Assembly: GCF_025753855.1 (NCBI RefSeq)
Contig: NZ_JAOWPT010000002.1
Location: 1-64,000 of the forward strand
Source: Mesorhizobium sp. ZC-5
GTDB taxonomy: Bacteria > Pseudomonadota > Alphaproteobacteria > Rhizobiales > Rhizobiaceae
DNA length: 64,000 bases
Direction: 5' to 3'
Shown: in pieces, positions 8,304-18,991 of the stretch
How positions within the stretch are numbered: position 1 is the first letter of the stretch
How the letters are laid out: each line of letters starts with the position of its first letter
Translations under genes and position numbers: made by a program
Notes under the pieces: model-generated
Told to the model about the DNA's origin: nothing
The model's input: the letters and a program-made list of their open reading frames with translations, nothing else
The model's database searches: none

Positions 8304-9791
8304 TCAGTTCTTTTTCCTTATCGGCGCAAGCAGATCGAGCGGCAGTTCGTTGGTCTGCCTGGTCGGCAGGCGCCGGTATGTCTCCGTCGGAGCCGTTTCG
8401 GGTACGTCGAATTCCGTGCGCGCATACGCCTTGCTCTGTTTTGGCCCCTCCAGATTGAAGGTGCTCAGGAGCTGACCGGTTGCTGCAAGTATGCGGTACT
8501 CCGCAAAGCGTGACGCATACTGGGATGTCTTGGCCAGCACATTGACGTTGTAGCGAGTGTTTTGCGCACCAAGCACGTCGAGCAACGACCGTTGGCCGAC
8601 CACCATCTGTTCCTGGTAGGAGCTGACCAATCCGGCATTTGCATTCGCCTGGGCACGAAACGTCTGTGCAAGGTCGGCCTGCTTGATCCGGCGGTCCCAG
8701 GAAATACGCACCGCTTCCTCGACCTCCCGGTACATCTGATGCAGCACAAGACGCTGTTCACTCGCACGCCGAATCTGTTCCTGCTCGTTCGCGACGTCTA
8801 TTCCACCGCGATAAAGGTTCCAGCGGGCAACCAACCGCGCCTCGAAATCGTTGGTTCGACCGATGGAACCGTCAATGTCGTTGCCGACCTTCGCGCGTCC
8901 TTCCGCGAACACTTCCGGGAAATAGCTGGAACGGGCGGCATCGACCTGTGAATCGGCCGCATCGATGTCAGCGTTTGCCACATGAATCCGTGGATTGTTT
9001 TGGCGGGCAATTCCAATTGCCTGGTCCAGCGAGTCCGGCAACCGCGACAGCACGGATGCCGGCATCTGTGGATCGGTCAGCGGCTTGCCGACCAACTTGT
9101 AAAAACGAATCCGGGCTGCTTCGATCTCTTCGGTCGCTTCCTCGAGTCGAGCATTGGCGGCCAGAAGCCGCTCCTGCGCCTGTAGGCGGTCGGCTTCCGT
9201 CAGGGTTCCGCCGGCGATCAGCGATCCGATGTCATTTGCGATCTTTTGGTGAGCACTGACGTTGCGGCGAGACTCCGCGACGATTTCCGCCTGCAGCATG
9301 AACTCGAGATACTCGCGCACAACCTGAAGGCCGATCGCCTCCGAACGTTCCAATATACGGAACGACGCACCGTCAACCCGCGACGCTTGACGCTCGAGTT
9401 CAGCGCGGCGACCTCCCCCGTCGAACAATTTTTGCGTCACGCTGACGCCGATGTCCGTCGGATAAAGCGGGTCGTCCTCTATGCCGATGGCGCGACGGCT
9501 CAGATTGTCGAGACCACGCGCTCCGACCGAACCCTCTAGGTCAACACTGGGAAGATAAAGACCCCGCGCCTGACGCAATTCAAATTCAATCGCTTCCCGG
9601 TTCTCCACGGCCTGGCCGATTTCCGGGTTCGCCTCAACTGTGACGGCAAGCGCCTCCTTGAGTGTCAAAGCAGAGGCGATCTGCGGCGCGGTTATTATTC
9701 CAACCGTTAGACATGCTGACTGCAGCAAACGCTGTTTGCTCATGCCCCATCCCACCATTACAAGCCCCATTTTCTTCTTGGCCGCCTTCAT
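8304..9791 (-). CDS. TolC-family outer membrane exit duct
   Basis: A 495-residue outer membrane efflux protein and first gene of the secretion operon. The N-terminus is a signal peptide (LLQSACLTVGIITAPQIASA) followed by LTLKEALAVTVEANPEI, the usual opening of TolC proteins. The two OEP repeats contain the expected YNVNVLAK/YRILAATGQLL type helices near the end. The C-terminal 60 residues are a polar, Pro/Thr-rich tail. The ATG at 9791 is the longest start. An internal ATG at 9743 (MSKQRLLQ) puts a normal-length signal peptide at the N-terminus and may be the real one. It would form the channel through which the ABC-HlyD complex exports the adhesin. Confidence 0.9.
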   Translation of the reverse strand: MKAAKKKMGLVMVGWGMSKQRLLQSACLTVGIITAPQIASALTLKEALAVTVEANPEIGQAVENREAIEFELRQARGLYLPSVDLEGSVGARGLDNLSRRAIGIEDDPLYPTDIGVSVTQKLFDGGGRRAELERQASRVDGASFRILERSEAIGLQVVREYLEFMLQAEIVAESRRNVSAHQKIANDIGSLIAGGTLTEADRLQAQERLLAANARLEEATEEIEAARIRFYKLVGKPLTDPQMPASVLSRLPDSLDQAIGIARQNNPRIHVANADIDAADSQVDAARSSYFPEVFAEGRAKVGNDIDGSIGRTNDFEARLVARWNLYRGGIDVANEQEQIRRASEQRLVLHQMYREVEEAVRISWDRRIKQADLAQTFRAQANANAGLVSSYQEQMVVGQRSLLDVLGAQNTRYNVNVLAKTSQYASRFAEYRILAATGQLLSTFNLEGPKQSKAYARTEFDVPETAPTETYRRLPTRQTNELPLDLLAPIRKKN

Positions 9792-10029
9792 ATACCAAGA
9801 AACCTAATATTCTGGAATTCTTAATATGCCAAGTTGCAGCCCCGAATCCATACTTTTCGTAAAACAATGGTCGCGATCAGGGGATGGTATGGAGAAGAAG
9901 CAGCTTTATTCGAGCTTGTTGCAGATGGGCAACAGCCCAGCTATCTGAAATACCGCGTCGCAGTTTTAGGCCAATATCGGCAGCTGGCGCATTAAGCCCA
10001 GATTAATACGATCCAAGTATTCTGGGCGC

Positions 10030-10548
10030 ATGGAACATTCCGTCCGCCGAATGGCAATGCTTCTTGCGTTTCCGGGATTCTTCTTGGCTCTCTTTCTTAC
10101 AGAAAGGCTGGCTACCCACGCGCTCGCGCTGTACCCGGCAAGCCCATTCCTGTGGCGCGCCTCGCTGGAATTGCGGGCCCTGTACGGGGAGTTTTCAAAT
10201 CGTCTCGATCTTCTCAGCGGCTATACGTTGTGGATTCAAATCGTTTTCATAAGCGCGCTGTTTCTCTCGCTCTTTCTTGTCGCGCAAACAAAACGGGGCC
10301 CGGCCGTCTGCTTCCTGGCCAATCATGTGCTGGTGCTTGCAGGGGCATTTGCAACTCTGATTGCCAACAACTTCATGGTGGCAAGTTTTGACGTGGCGGG
10401 GCAGACACCTGATTCAGTGTTCTTTGCCTTGGATTTTCACCTCAATCTCCCTCAAGTCGTCGTGCTGGTGACTGGAATTGCCGGATCTCTGTACTCGCAC
10501 GTCGTTGTCCTGTCTGCCGCTCGCAGAGATCAAAAAATCCGCGCTTGA
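10030..10548 (+). CDS. Small four-helix membrane protein, unknown function
   Basis: A 172-residue hydrophobic protein that I do not recognise. Four membrane segments are predicted at about 8-24, 65-85, 92-115 and 140-162, with a basic tail (AARRDQKIRA). The loop between helices 1 and 2 is about 40 residues. It is transcribed away from the secretion operon and convergent with the GGDEF gene. Coding character is good: high GC at third positions and a hydrophobicity pattern consistent with a real protein. A link to adhesin export is suggested only by position. Confidence 0.6.
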   Translation: MEHSVRRMAMLLAFPGFFLALFLTERLATHALALYPASPFLWRASLELRALYGEFSNRLDLLSGYTLWIQIVFISALFLSLFLVAQTKRGPAVCFLANHVLVLAGAFATLIANNFMVASFDVAGQTPDSVFFALDFHLNLPQVVVLVTGIAGSLYSHVVVLSAARRDQKIRA

Positions 10549-10670
10549 GGCGGTAGCTGCAACCGTGCTGGGATACTCAGGGCTGACGGTTCCGGCCAAC
10601 TTCCATCTTGGAAAGAACCTGACGCAAAGGGCCCGCGCACTTGACCCCGCGCCGTGTCGCATCCCCATCG

Positions 10671-11456
10671 TCAATGCAGTCCGGCGGACCCCGTAACCTG
10701 GCTGACCGGAGCGGCATCGTACTCGATGCGGTCGCCTCCGCTGAGCTTTGCTTCATCCAGTTGGTGATCGGCAGCCATGATGAGCTTGTCGAATGCAACG
10801 GGATGCTCGAAGAACGCCACTCCGCCGCTGATTGTGAGCGTCACGGGATTACCCTCGGGTTCAAATACAACCCCGGTCACGGCACGGCGTATCCGTTCGG
10901 TCACATCCTTGGCGTTCTCTACGCTTGCTCCGGGAAGGAATACAGCGAACTCGTTACCGCTGATGCGGCCGACGATGTCACCCAGTCGTACCGATGACCG
11001 GATAGCGCTGGCGATGATTCGCAGGGCCTCATTTCCCCATTCGTGCCCGAAGCTTTTATTGATCGCCTTCAGACCGTCGGCGTCGAGCACAACAAGCGCT
11101 CCCCCCGTCCGAATCCCCCTGCGCTCGCGCTTGCTGAAATCCTCGACAAACGTTGCGAAGGCAGTGCTGTTGAGGGTCGATGTCAGGCTGTCGAGCGACA
11201 CGGCTCGGTTGAGTTGCTGTTTGAGCCGCGCGATCTTGCGTGTTGCCAAGGTAATCGCCGAAAAGAGCGGAACGCCAAGAACAATCGGCACCAGGATGGC
11301 GCTGATCAAGCTTTGGCGAAACGGATTGACGTCTTCGCGGAAGAACAGGAGGTAATGCGCGAGGACCGAAACGGCCAGGCAGGCGGCTGTTCCCGCGACA
11401 ACGAAAAGCACGCCGTGCAAACGATCGCTGCGGAGGAATTGCAAAACGTTGATCAT
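10671..11456 (-). CDS. Membrane GGDEF protein with degenerate active site
   Basis: A 261-residue protein with two N-terminal membrane helices (about 14-36 and 52-70) and a cytoplasmic GGDEF domain (about 85-250). The signature motif reads SGNEF (166-170). The acidic residue that binds metal at the third position is Asn, and the usual IND motif is INK, so cyclase activity is doubtful. The inhibitory I-site RLGD lies exactly five residues before the motif, as in PleD, so it could bind c-di-GMP as a receptor. I prefer the ATG at 11456; the frame stays open to 11528. It lies between the secretion operon and the second BTLCP gene. Family is certain, activity is inferred. Confidence 0.85.
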   Translation of the reverse strand: MINVLQFLRSDRLHGVLFVVAGTAACLAVSVLAHYLLFFREDVNPFRQSLISAILVPIVLGVPLFSAITLATRKIARLKQQLNRAVSLDSLTSTLNSTAFATFVEDFSKRERRGIRTGGALVVLDADGLKAINKSFGHEWGNEALRIIASAIRSSVRLGDIVGRISGNEFAVFLPGASVENAKDVTERIRRAVTGVVFEPEGNPVTLTISGGVAFFEHPVAFDKLIMAADHQLDEAKLSGGDRIEYDAAPVSQVTGSAGLH

Positions 11457-11606
11457 GCATCTGCCCCGATTTGAAAAGCAGATATGACGTATCGGTTTCG
11501 TATGAAACGAGCGTTGCGCCAAACCCATGCATTTGAATGATCCGGCCCGAAGTCGAATTTCACTTCCGTCCGGAATGACCGGAGACGTGACCGCATCAAG
11601 CTTCGA

Positions 11607-12260
11607 CTACCGAACAATCACTTTTGTTCCAATCTGGACTTGGTTGAAAAGCTCAACGATATCATCGTTCGCCATGCGGATGCAGCCGGAGGACACAGCC
11701 TGACCGATCGACCATGGCTGATTCGTTCCATGTATTCTAAACAGGGTTGACCCAAGATAAAGCGCGCGCGCGCCAAGTGGATTGTCTGGGCCACCTTCCA
11801 CGTAGCTGGGCAGGGTGCGCCCGTTGGCCGCTTCCCTGTCAATCATCTCGGGAGGCGGCGTCCAGCCGGGCCATTCTGCCTTTCGCGAAATCCGTTCCGC
11901 ACCGCGCCAGGTAAACCCTTCTCTACCGACGCCTATCCCGTAGCGGATTGCGGTTCCGTTTCCCAAGACGCGATAAAGCCTCCTTGCGTCCGTATCTACG
12001 ACGATCGTGCCAGCGGACAGGTTTTCGGAGAATGGGACGATCGCTGGCACAATTGGCGAGGCGTTCGAGCGCAGGGCTCTGGGTTTGATTGCAACGCTTC
12101 GTTTTACCCATTTGCCGGTTGCGGGATCGAATTGCCGGACTGTTTGTGAGGCACTCGTTGCCGGCGTTGACCAGACAGGCAAGCTTAACGCCACCAGAAG
12201 CAGCAACACTCCTGACTTGAGGCGCGACTTCCGATGGTTCAGACCCATGTTTGATGACAT
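11607..12260 (-). CDS. L,D-transpeptidase (YkuD/ErfK family)
   Basis: A 217-residue periplasmic L,D-transpeptidase that cross-links peptidoglycan or attaches proteins to it. The catalytic motif is H177-G-T followed by SSGCIRM with nucleophile C193, the typical YkuD HxT...SxGCxR arrangement. The signal peptide is GVLLLLVALSLPVWSTPATS after a basic start. The ATG at 12260 has GGAGG five bases upstream; open frame extends further to 12308. The basic linker VKRSVAIKPR precedes the catalytic domain. It is transcribed in the same direction as the second BTLCP gene upstream of it, but a hairpin and 160 bases separate them. Rhizobial genomes carry many such paralogues, so the precise role is unknown. 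Confidence 0.9.
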   Translation of the reverse strand: MSSNMGLNHRKSRLKSGVLLLLVALSLPVWSTPATSASQTVRQFDPATGKWVKRSVAIKPRALRSNASPIVPAIVPFSENLSAGTIVVDTDARRLYRVLGNGTAIRYGIGVGREGFTWRGAERISRKAEWPGWTPPPEMIDREAANGRTLPSYVEGGPDNPLGARALYLGSTLFRIHGTNQPWSIGQAVSSGCIRMANDDIVELFNQVQIGTKVIVR

Positions 12261-12377
12261 TCCCGCCTCCGAGTTCATCCCAGAGCGTAGCGCTGCTGCG
12301 ACACGCACTCATCGTGAAACCCGATTCTACCGGACGAAGTGGCTGTTCGACAATGGAAGCCGCAGGCGCTGATTTTT

Positions 12378-12416
12378 GGGACTGTCCTAGAAGTCTCAAT
12401 CTCCTAGGACAGTCCC
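12378..12416. repeat. Perfect 13-bp inverted repeat
   Basis: GGGACTGTCCTAG (12378-12390) and its exact complement (12404-12416) are separated by 13 bases. It lies five bases past the stop of the second BTLCP gene on the minus strand, so it is placed as a terminator. However, no U-run follows on the minus transcript; the T-run (12372-12377) lies on the plus strand just before it. It is either a terminator without U-tract or a protein-binding palindrome. Confidence 0.5.
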
Positions 12417-12420
12417 GAAT

Positions 12421-13284
12421 TTAGATGGAATTGCTTCCATTATGTACCGATCTGCCGGTTTGCTTTGATATTCGCGATCCGTAGATCCAGGATCGGTCGT
12501 TGCTAAAAGAAACCAGCGGCAAATAATCGGCAACCTCGCGATCCTCCCGGATCACATTTGTCACGCTGTCCAGTACAACGTTTCGCGCGTCTGTCCGCAC
12601 GATCAACACCGCGTGGAAGACCTGTCGGCGTTCGTCCCTCAACAGGAGGAGGGTGAGGTCACGCGTGTCGAAGCCGAGCTTTTGCAGCAGGAGCATCTTC
12701 GCTATGGCAAGATCCTCGCAATCGCCGGCACCGATCGCCAGCGTCTGATCAAGGTCGGCCCAGTGGTCCGGCTTGCGGTAGAGTTGCTCATCGGCGACGT
12801 AATTTACCAACCCGTTTATCCCTGAATTCACCAGACCGATTTGCGACGCGACGCCCTCACCGGCGGCCTGTTCAATCAGCGCTGCCGCCGAACGGATGGT
12901 TTTATTGGGGCACAAATGGCGCTCCAAACAAGCGTTGAATTGCGCCATTGCCTCCGGGCTTCGTACCCTGTCCCAGGAACGGCCTTGCACGGGCGATGAG
13001 AGAGGAAGTGCCACCGCGTTGAAAAAAGCGGCCCGCGTTTCATGGGCTACGGGTTCGTTGGCTGCGAGATCGAGCGTCACCCTTGGCATTGCTTGCGGAT
13101 CGATCGAGCCTCGCAAGCCATCAACGGTCGCTATCGATCCGGTGGTGAATGGGCTTGGGGGCGTACTGGTGACACACCCCGCTGGCCCGGCTGCGATGGC
13201 GAGAACCTGAAGCCCTTTTACGATCTGTCGTATCGGGAAATGCCGGCAGCCCCACCGGTTCTGGCCCACAAACCAAAAACTCAT
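12421..13284 (-). CDS. Second transglutaminase-like cysteine peptidase (BTLCP)
   Basis: A 287-residue paralogue of the BTLCP at 2834-3814. The triad is C189 (GAGDCEDLAIAK), H224 (QVFHAVLIV) and D239 (NVVLDSVTN). The region LVNYVADEQLYRKPDHWADL before the Cys is diagnostic for PF06035. The N-terminus has a short hydrophobic stretch ending AAGPAGC at Cys37, a weak lipobox, so it may be a lipoprotein rather than a soluble periplasmic enzyme. Two paralogues within 13 kb of one adhesin raise the question whether they divide substrates or act in sequence. It heads a minus-strand group with the transpeptidase and GGDEF genes and is divergent from the hybrid kinase. Confidence 0.85.
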   Translation of the reverse strand: MSFWFVGQNRWGCRHFPIRQIVKGLQVLAIAAGPAGCVTSTPPSPFTTGSIATVDGLRGSIDPQAMPRVTLDLAANEPVAHETRAAFFNAVALPLSSPVQGRSWDRVRSPEAMAQFNACLERHLCPNKTIRSAAALIEQAAGEGVASQIGLVNSGINGLVNYVADEQLYRKPDHWADLDQTLAIGAGDCEDLAIAKMLLLQKLGFDTRDLTLLLLRDERRQVFHAVLIVRTDARNVVLDSVTNVIREDREVADYLPLVSFSNDRSWIYGSRISKQTGRSVHNGSNSI

Positions 13285-13553
13285 TGTTCACAAACATCCA
13301 GCGTCTGCCGAAGCGTAAGTGCGCTGAATTGAAATTTAGTGAATGAGCACGATTTTGCGTTTGGAAACAGGCAGATGAAAGTCCGGCGGTATGGTCGGGG
13401 GTAGGCGCCTGGTAGAATTGGCTATAGCTGAGAAACAAACGAGTAGGCATCTCTGCCAACCGCGCGCTCAGGAGGTCTAGGCACCGGATCGCACACATTT
13501 TCTTAATGTAAATAAGGCGTAATCGCGATTGCTAAAATGCGGGTAATGAGGCT

Positions 13554-15944
<2,391 letters not shown>

Positions 15945-15963
15945 CGGCCATTCGGCAGGCCAC

Positions 15964-16818
15964 TTACCGGTTGCGAAGCACGACGCAGGCGCCGCCGGCG
16001 CCGCGCAACTTCTGGCAGATGACATCGGCTTCCTTGCGTGAATCGGCACCGATCCTGACCGCATAGATACCGCGCCGGCCCCTCGGCGTCCGCACCCGGC
16101 TCACCACCGGCTCATGGCTTGAAAGCAGTGCCGGGAACCGTGCCCTCGCCCGCTGCCATTGCCGGAATGCGGCGGCGCGGCGGAAACTGCCGGCCACCTG
16201 GACGCCCCACGGCTTCACATTGATGCGCGCCATCGGCACCGTGGCCGCCATGATCACCGGCAGCTTGCGGCAGGCCTTGCGAAAATCGAGTTTCGCATCG
16301 AGCGGCTGCACGGTTCCCTGGTAGCTGGCGGTGGAGAAACTGTCCGCCGGCTCGCCCATGATGTCGAGCACGTAGTCTTCCGTTTCCAGCGGCAGGAACC
16401 CGCCCGACGAAAGCCAGCGCGACACGCGGCTTTCGCCGGCATTGTAGGCCGCGGCCGCCAGTCCGAGATTGCCGAAGCCGCGTTTCAGCTCGCCGAGATA
16501 TTTCGCCGAAGCGGGCAGCGCCTGCTCAACGTCGAAAGGATCGGCCAGCCCGCGCATCTTCGCCGTTCCCGGCATGAACTGCGCAATGCCCTCGGCGCCG
16601 ACCGGACTTTCGGCGCCGGGGTCGAAGCGGCTTTCCTTCCAGATCAGCCGGGCGAAGAAATCGCGCGGCAATTGGTGCACGTCGGCCTGCGTCTCGATCA
16701 GATGGCAGATGCGGCCGATGGTGACCGGCCTCTCGCTTCGGCCGGGCGGATCGGCCAGCGCAGGCCCGTACCAGGCAAGCCCGCAAAGCAGCAGCGCCGC
16801 TTTCCGGAACGCCGGCAT
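15964..16818 (-). CDS. Lytic transglycosylase (SLT domain, SPOR-like C-terminus)
   Basis: A 284-residue periplasmic murein lytic transglycosylase. The signal peptide is KAALLLCGLAWYGPALA. The goose-lysozyme-like SLT domain spans about 33-160, with catalytic E62 (IWKESRFDPGAES), GAEGIAQFMPGTA and AAAYNAGESRVSRWL. The C-terminal 70 residues (RGIYAVRIGADSRKEADVIC...GGACVVLRN) resemble a SPOR peptidoglycan-binding domain. It starts two bases after the ispG stop, so it is probably cotranscribed with ispG, a common arrangement in rhizobia. It cleaves glycan strands with formation of 1,6-anhydromuramic acid, by family knowledge. Confidence 0.9.
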   Translation of the reverse strand: MPAFRKAALLLCGLAWYGPALADPPGRSERPVTIGRICHLIETQADVHQLPRDFFARLIWKESRFDPGAESPVGAEGIAQFMPGTAKMRGLADPFDVEQALPASAKYLGELKRGFGNLGLAAAAYNAGESRVSRWLSSGGFLPLETEDYVLDIMGEPADSFSTASYQGTVQPLDAKLDFRKACRKLPVIMAATVPMARINVKPWGVQVAGSFRRAAAFRQWQRARARFPALLSSHEPVVSRVRTPRGRRGIYAVRIGADSRKEADVICQKLRGAGGACVVLRNR

Positions 16819-16820
16819 CG

Positions 16821-18074
16821 CTATTCCGCCGCTTGCCTGCCGCCGCGGCCGAACCGCTGCTCGATATAGGCGGCGACCATCCTCTCGAATTCCTCGGCGA
16901 TATCCGGACCGCGCAGCGTCGCCGCCTTCTTGCCGTCGATGAACACCGGCGCCGTCGGCGTCTCGCCCGTGCCGGGCAGCGAGATGCCGATATCGGCATG
17001 TTTCGATTCGCCCGGCCCGTTGACGATGCAGCCCATCACCGCGACCTTCAGTTCCTCGACACCCGGATATTGCTCGCGCCAGACCGGCATGTTCTTGCGC
17101 AGATCGTTCTGGATGTTCTGAGCCAGTTCCTGGAAAACCGTCGAGGTAGTGCGCCCGCAGCCGGGACAGGCCGCCACGATCGGCACGAATTGCCGGAAGC
17201 CCATCGTCTGCAGCAGTTCCTGCGCCACCTGAACCTCGCGGGTGCGATCGCCGTTCGGTTCCGGCGTCAGCGAAACGCGGATCGTGTCGCCAATGCCCTG
17301 CTGCAGCAGGATGCCCATCGCCGCCGAAGACGCCACGATGCCTTTCGAACCCATGCCCGCTTCCGTCAGGCCGAGATGCAAGGCGTGGTCGGAGCGTTTG
17401 GCAAGTTCCGCATAGACCGCGATCAGGTCCTGCACCTGGCTCACCTTGGCGGAGAGAATGATTTTTTCACGCGGCAGGCCGATCTCTTCGGCGGCCGCCG
17501 CCGACAGCAGCGCCGACTGCACGATCGCCTCGCGCATCACCTGGTTAGCGGTCAGCGGAGATCCCTGCTTCTGGTTGTCGTCCATCAGCCGGGTCAGCAG
17601 CTCCTGGTCGAGCGAGCCCCAGTTGACACCGATCCGCACCGGCTTGTTGTAGCGGATCGCCATTTCGACGATGGCGCCGAACTGCTTGTCCTTCTTTTCC
17701 TTGAAGCCGACATTGCCGGGATTGATGCGGTATTTCGCCAGCGCCTCGGCGCAGGACGGATGGTCGGCCAGAAGCTTGTGGCCGATGTAATGGAAGTCGC
17801 CCACCAGCGGCACGTTGATGCCGAGCCGATCGAGCCGCTCGCGGATGCCGGCAACGGCGGCAGCGCTCTCGTCGCGGTCGACGGTGATGCGCACGATCTC
17901 GGAGCCGGCCTTCGCCAGAGCGGCCACCTGCGCCACCGTCTGGTCGACGTCGGCGGTGTCGGTGTTGGTCATCGACTGCACGACGACCGGGGCATTGCCG
18001 CCCACCATCACGCCGCCGACATCGACGCCGACCGAATGGCGGCGGTCGAAGGGAGAGGAAAAATATCCGGTCAT
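16821..18074 (-). CDS. ispG: 4-hydroxy-3-methylbut-2-enyl diphosphate synthase (IspG/GcpE)
   Basis: A 417-residue 4Fe-4S enzyme of the non-mevalonate (MEP) isoprenoid pathway that converts MEcPP to HMBPP. The TIM-barrel N-terminal part opens [20 protein letters not shown]. The cluster cysteines are C303 and C306 (CPGCGRTT) and C349 (GCIVNGPGE), and the conserved Glu follows in NGPGE. The length fits the usual 370-430 of the bacterial flavodoxin/ferredoxin-dependent enzyme. It is followed two bases later by the lytic transglycosylase. Housekeeping gene; assignment is secure. Confidence 0.97.
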   Translation of the reverse strand: MTGYFSSPFDRRHSVGVDVGGVMVGGNAPVVVQSMTNTDTADVDQTVAQVAALAKAGSEIVRITVDRDESAAAVAGIRERLDRLGINVPLVGDFHYIGHKLLADHPSCAEALAKYRINPGNVGFKEKKDKQFGAIVEMAIRYNKPVRIGVNWGSLDQELLTRLMDDNQKQGSPLTANQVMREAIVQSALLSAAAAEEIGLPREKIILSAKVSQVQDLIAVYAELAKRSDHALHLGLTEAGMGSKGIVASSAAMGILLQQGIGDTIRVSLTPEPNGDRTREVQVAQELLQTMGFRQFVPIVAACPGCGRTTSTVFQELAQNIQNDLRKNMPVWREQYPGVEELKVAVMGCIVNGPGESKHADIGISLPGTGETPTAPVFIDGKKAATLRGPDIAEEFERMVAAYIEQRFGRGGRQAAE

Positions 18075-18168
18075 CGCCGGGTGCCTTTCTGGCCGAATGA
18101 TCCGGCTTTCAGGTGGCGGAGGAGCAAGGCGATGTCAAGGCGGCGCAGCGAAGCAGATGGCGCCTGAC

Positions 18169-18354
18169 CTTCTCCCTTTGTGGGGGAGGTGGATCGGCTC
18201 GAAGCGCCGAGACGGATGAGGGGTGTTCGACGAAGCGTTATCTTGCTGAAATGCAGCACGAAGCGGGGAGGCTTGGGGAAGCATTGCGTTTCTTCCAACA
18301 CCCTCATCCGCCTTCGCTGCGCTCAGGCACCTTCTCCCCCTTCGGGGGAAGGTG
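18169..18354. repeat. Palindromic intergenic repeat, family A
   Basis: A mosaic of inverted repeats. CTTCTCCC...GGGGGAGG-type arms lie at 18169-18192. CGGATGAGGGGTGTT (18213-18227) pairs with AACACCCTCATCCG (18297-18310). The hairpin CCTTCTCCCCC/GGGGGAAGG lies at 18330-18354. The same building blocks recur at 43890-44030. This is typical of dispersed palindromic elements of Mesorhizobium-type genomes; it has no coding potential. Confidence 0.7.
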
Positions 18355-18519
18355 AGTCCCGTCCGTGCCGCCCCGCTGAGGTGTGGATAGAATCACCCGA
18401 TTTCCCGCCCTTCTCCACCTCAATCAAAGATTCTTCATAGCAATTTCAATGGCTTGTACGATTGTTGAAAAAAAATCGTCTGTCCACACCCTTCGCGGCC
18501 TCCCGCATAATGACCGTGT

Positions 18520-18780
18520 TGTTCTCTGTGGGGGTCTGGGTGGCCACCGGGTTGACCAGGGAGAACAGCGGCGTCGGGACTGGCCTCGCTCCGGATTGGC
18601 GAGGTTGGAGGTCATGCTCCAAGGTTCCGGCCCTCGACGTACGGTGAGCCTACGGCCTTCTGGCACAGGGCGAGCCGGGCGGGGCAGCAACGCCGGCGGT
18701 GCGCGTCTTTCGGGCATCGTTACTGAAAACAGCGCTGTCGGTCCGTCCGGCAGGCGCGCACCGCCTCCCCCACATTTTTT
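18520..18780 (+). ncRNA. Candidate structured noncoding RNA
   Basis: A GC-rich non-coding stretch in the ispG-bdhA gap folds extensively. TGTGGGGG (18527-18534) pairs with CCCCCACA (18767-18774), and a run of six T follows at 18775-18780, like an intrinsic terminator. GGCGGTGCGCG (18695-18705) pairs perfectly over 11 bp with 18755-18765. Shorter hairpins include TGTTCTC/GAGAACA (18520-18526/18561-18567), CCTCGC/GCGAGG and TTGGAG/CTCCAA. Pairing of 5' and 3' ends and internal hairpins recall 6S-type RNA, but at about 250 nt it is longer than usual and I cannot identify the family. It matches none of the RNase P, SRP or tmRNA signature motifs I looked for. Confidence 0.4.
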
Positions 18781-18853
18781 ACACGGGAGGCAAGACAGCC
18801 TCCCAATGGCCAGGGCGGATTTCCGCAGCGTGGCAACGGAGAAGCATGGCTAT

Positions 18854-18892
18854 CCCTCCCCCTGAGGGGAGGGTGGCGGGCGAAGCCCGCCG
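18854..18892. repeat. Palindromic intergenic repeat, family B
   Basis: Two adjacent hairpins, CCCTCCCC-ctga-GGGGAGGG (about 18854-18873) and GGCGGGC-gaa-GCCCGCC (18876-18892). The first hairpin recurs at 48541-48564 upstream of the LysR gene. This is a dispersed repeat, not a gene. Confidence 0.65.
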
Positions 18893-18935
18893 GGTGGGGC
18901 CGCATCGGCAGTACGGGACGCCCTTCGCATTTCTG

Positions 18936-18965
18936 CTGCAAAGCAGTACATATATTGCACTGCAA
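18936..18965. promoter_or_regulatory. Candidate PhaR/AniA operator upstream of bdhA
   Basis: CTGCAAAGCAG (18936-18946) fits the CTGC-N3-GCAG pattern reported for PhaR-type regulators of polyhydroxybutyrate metabolism. It is followed by TTGCAcTGCAA (18955-18965). Both lie 27-56 bases upstream of the bdhA start. The pattern match is seen; binding is inferred. Confidence 0.4.
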
Positions 18966-18991
18966 CAAAGACTGCGAAAGGACCAGCGACC

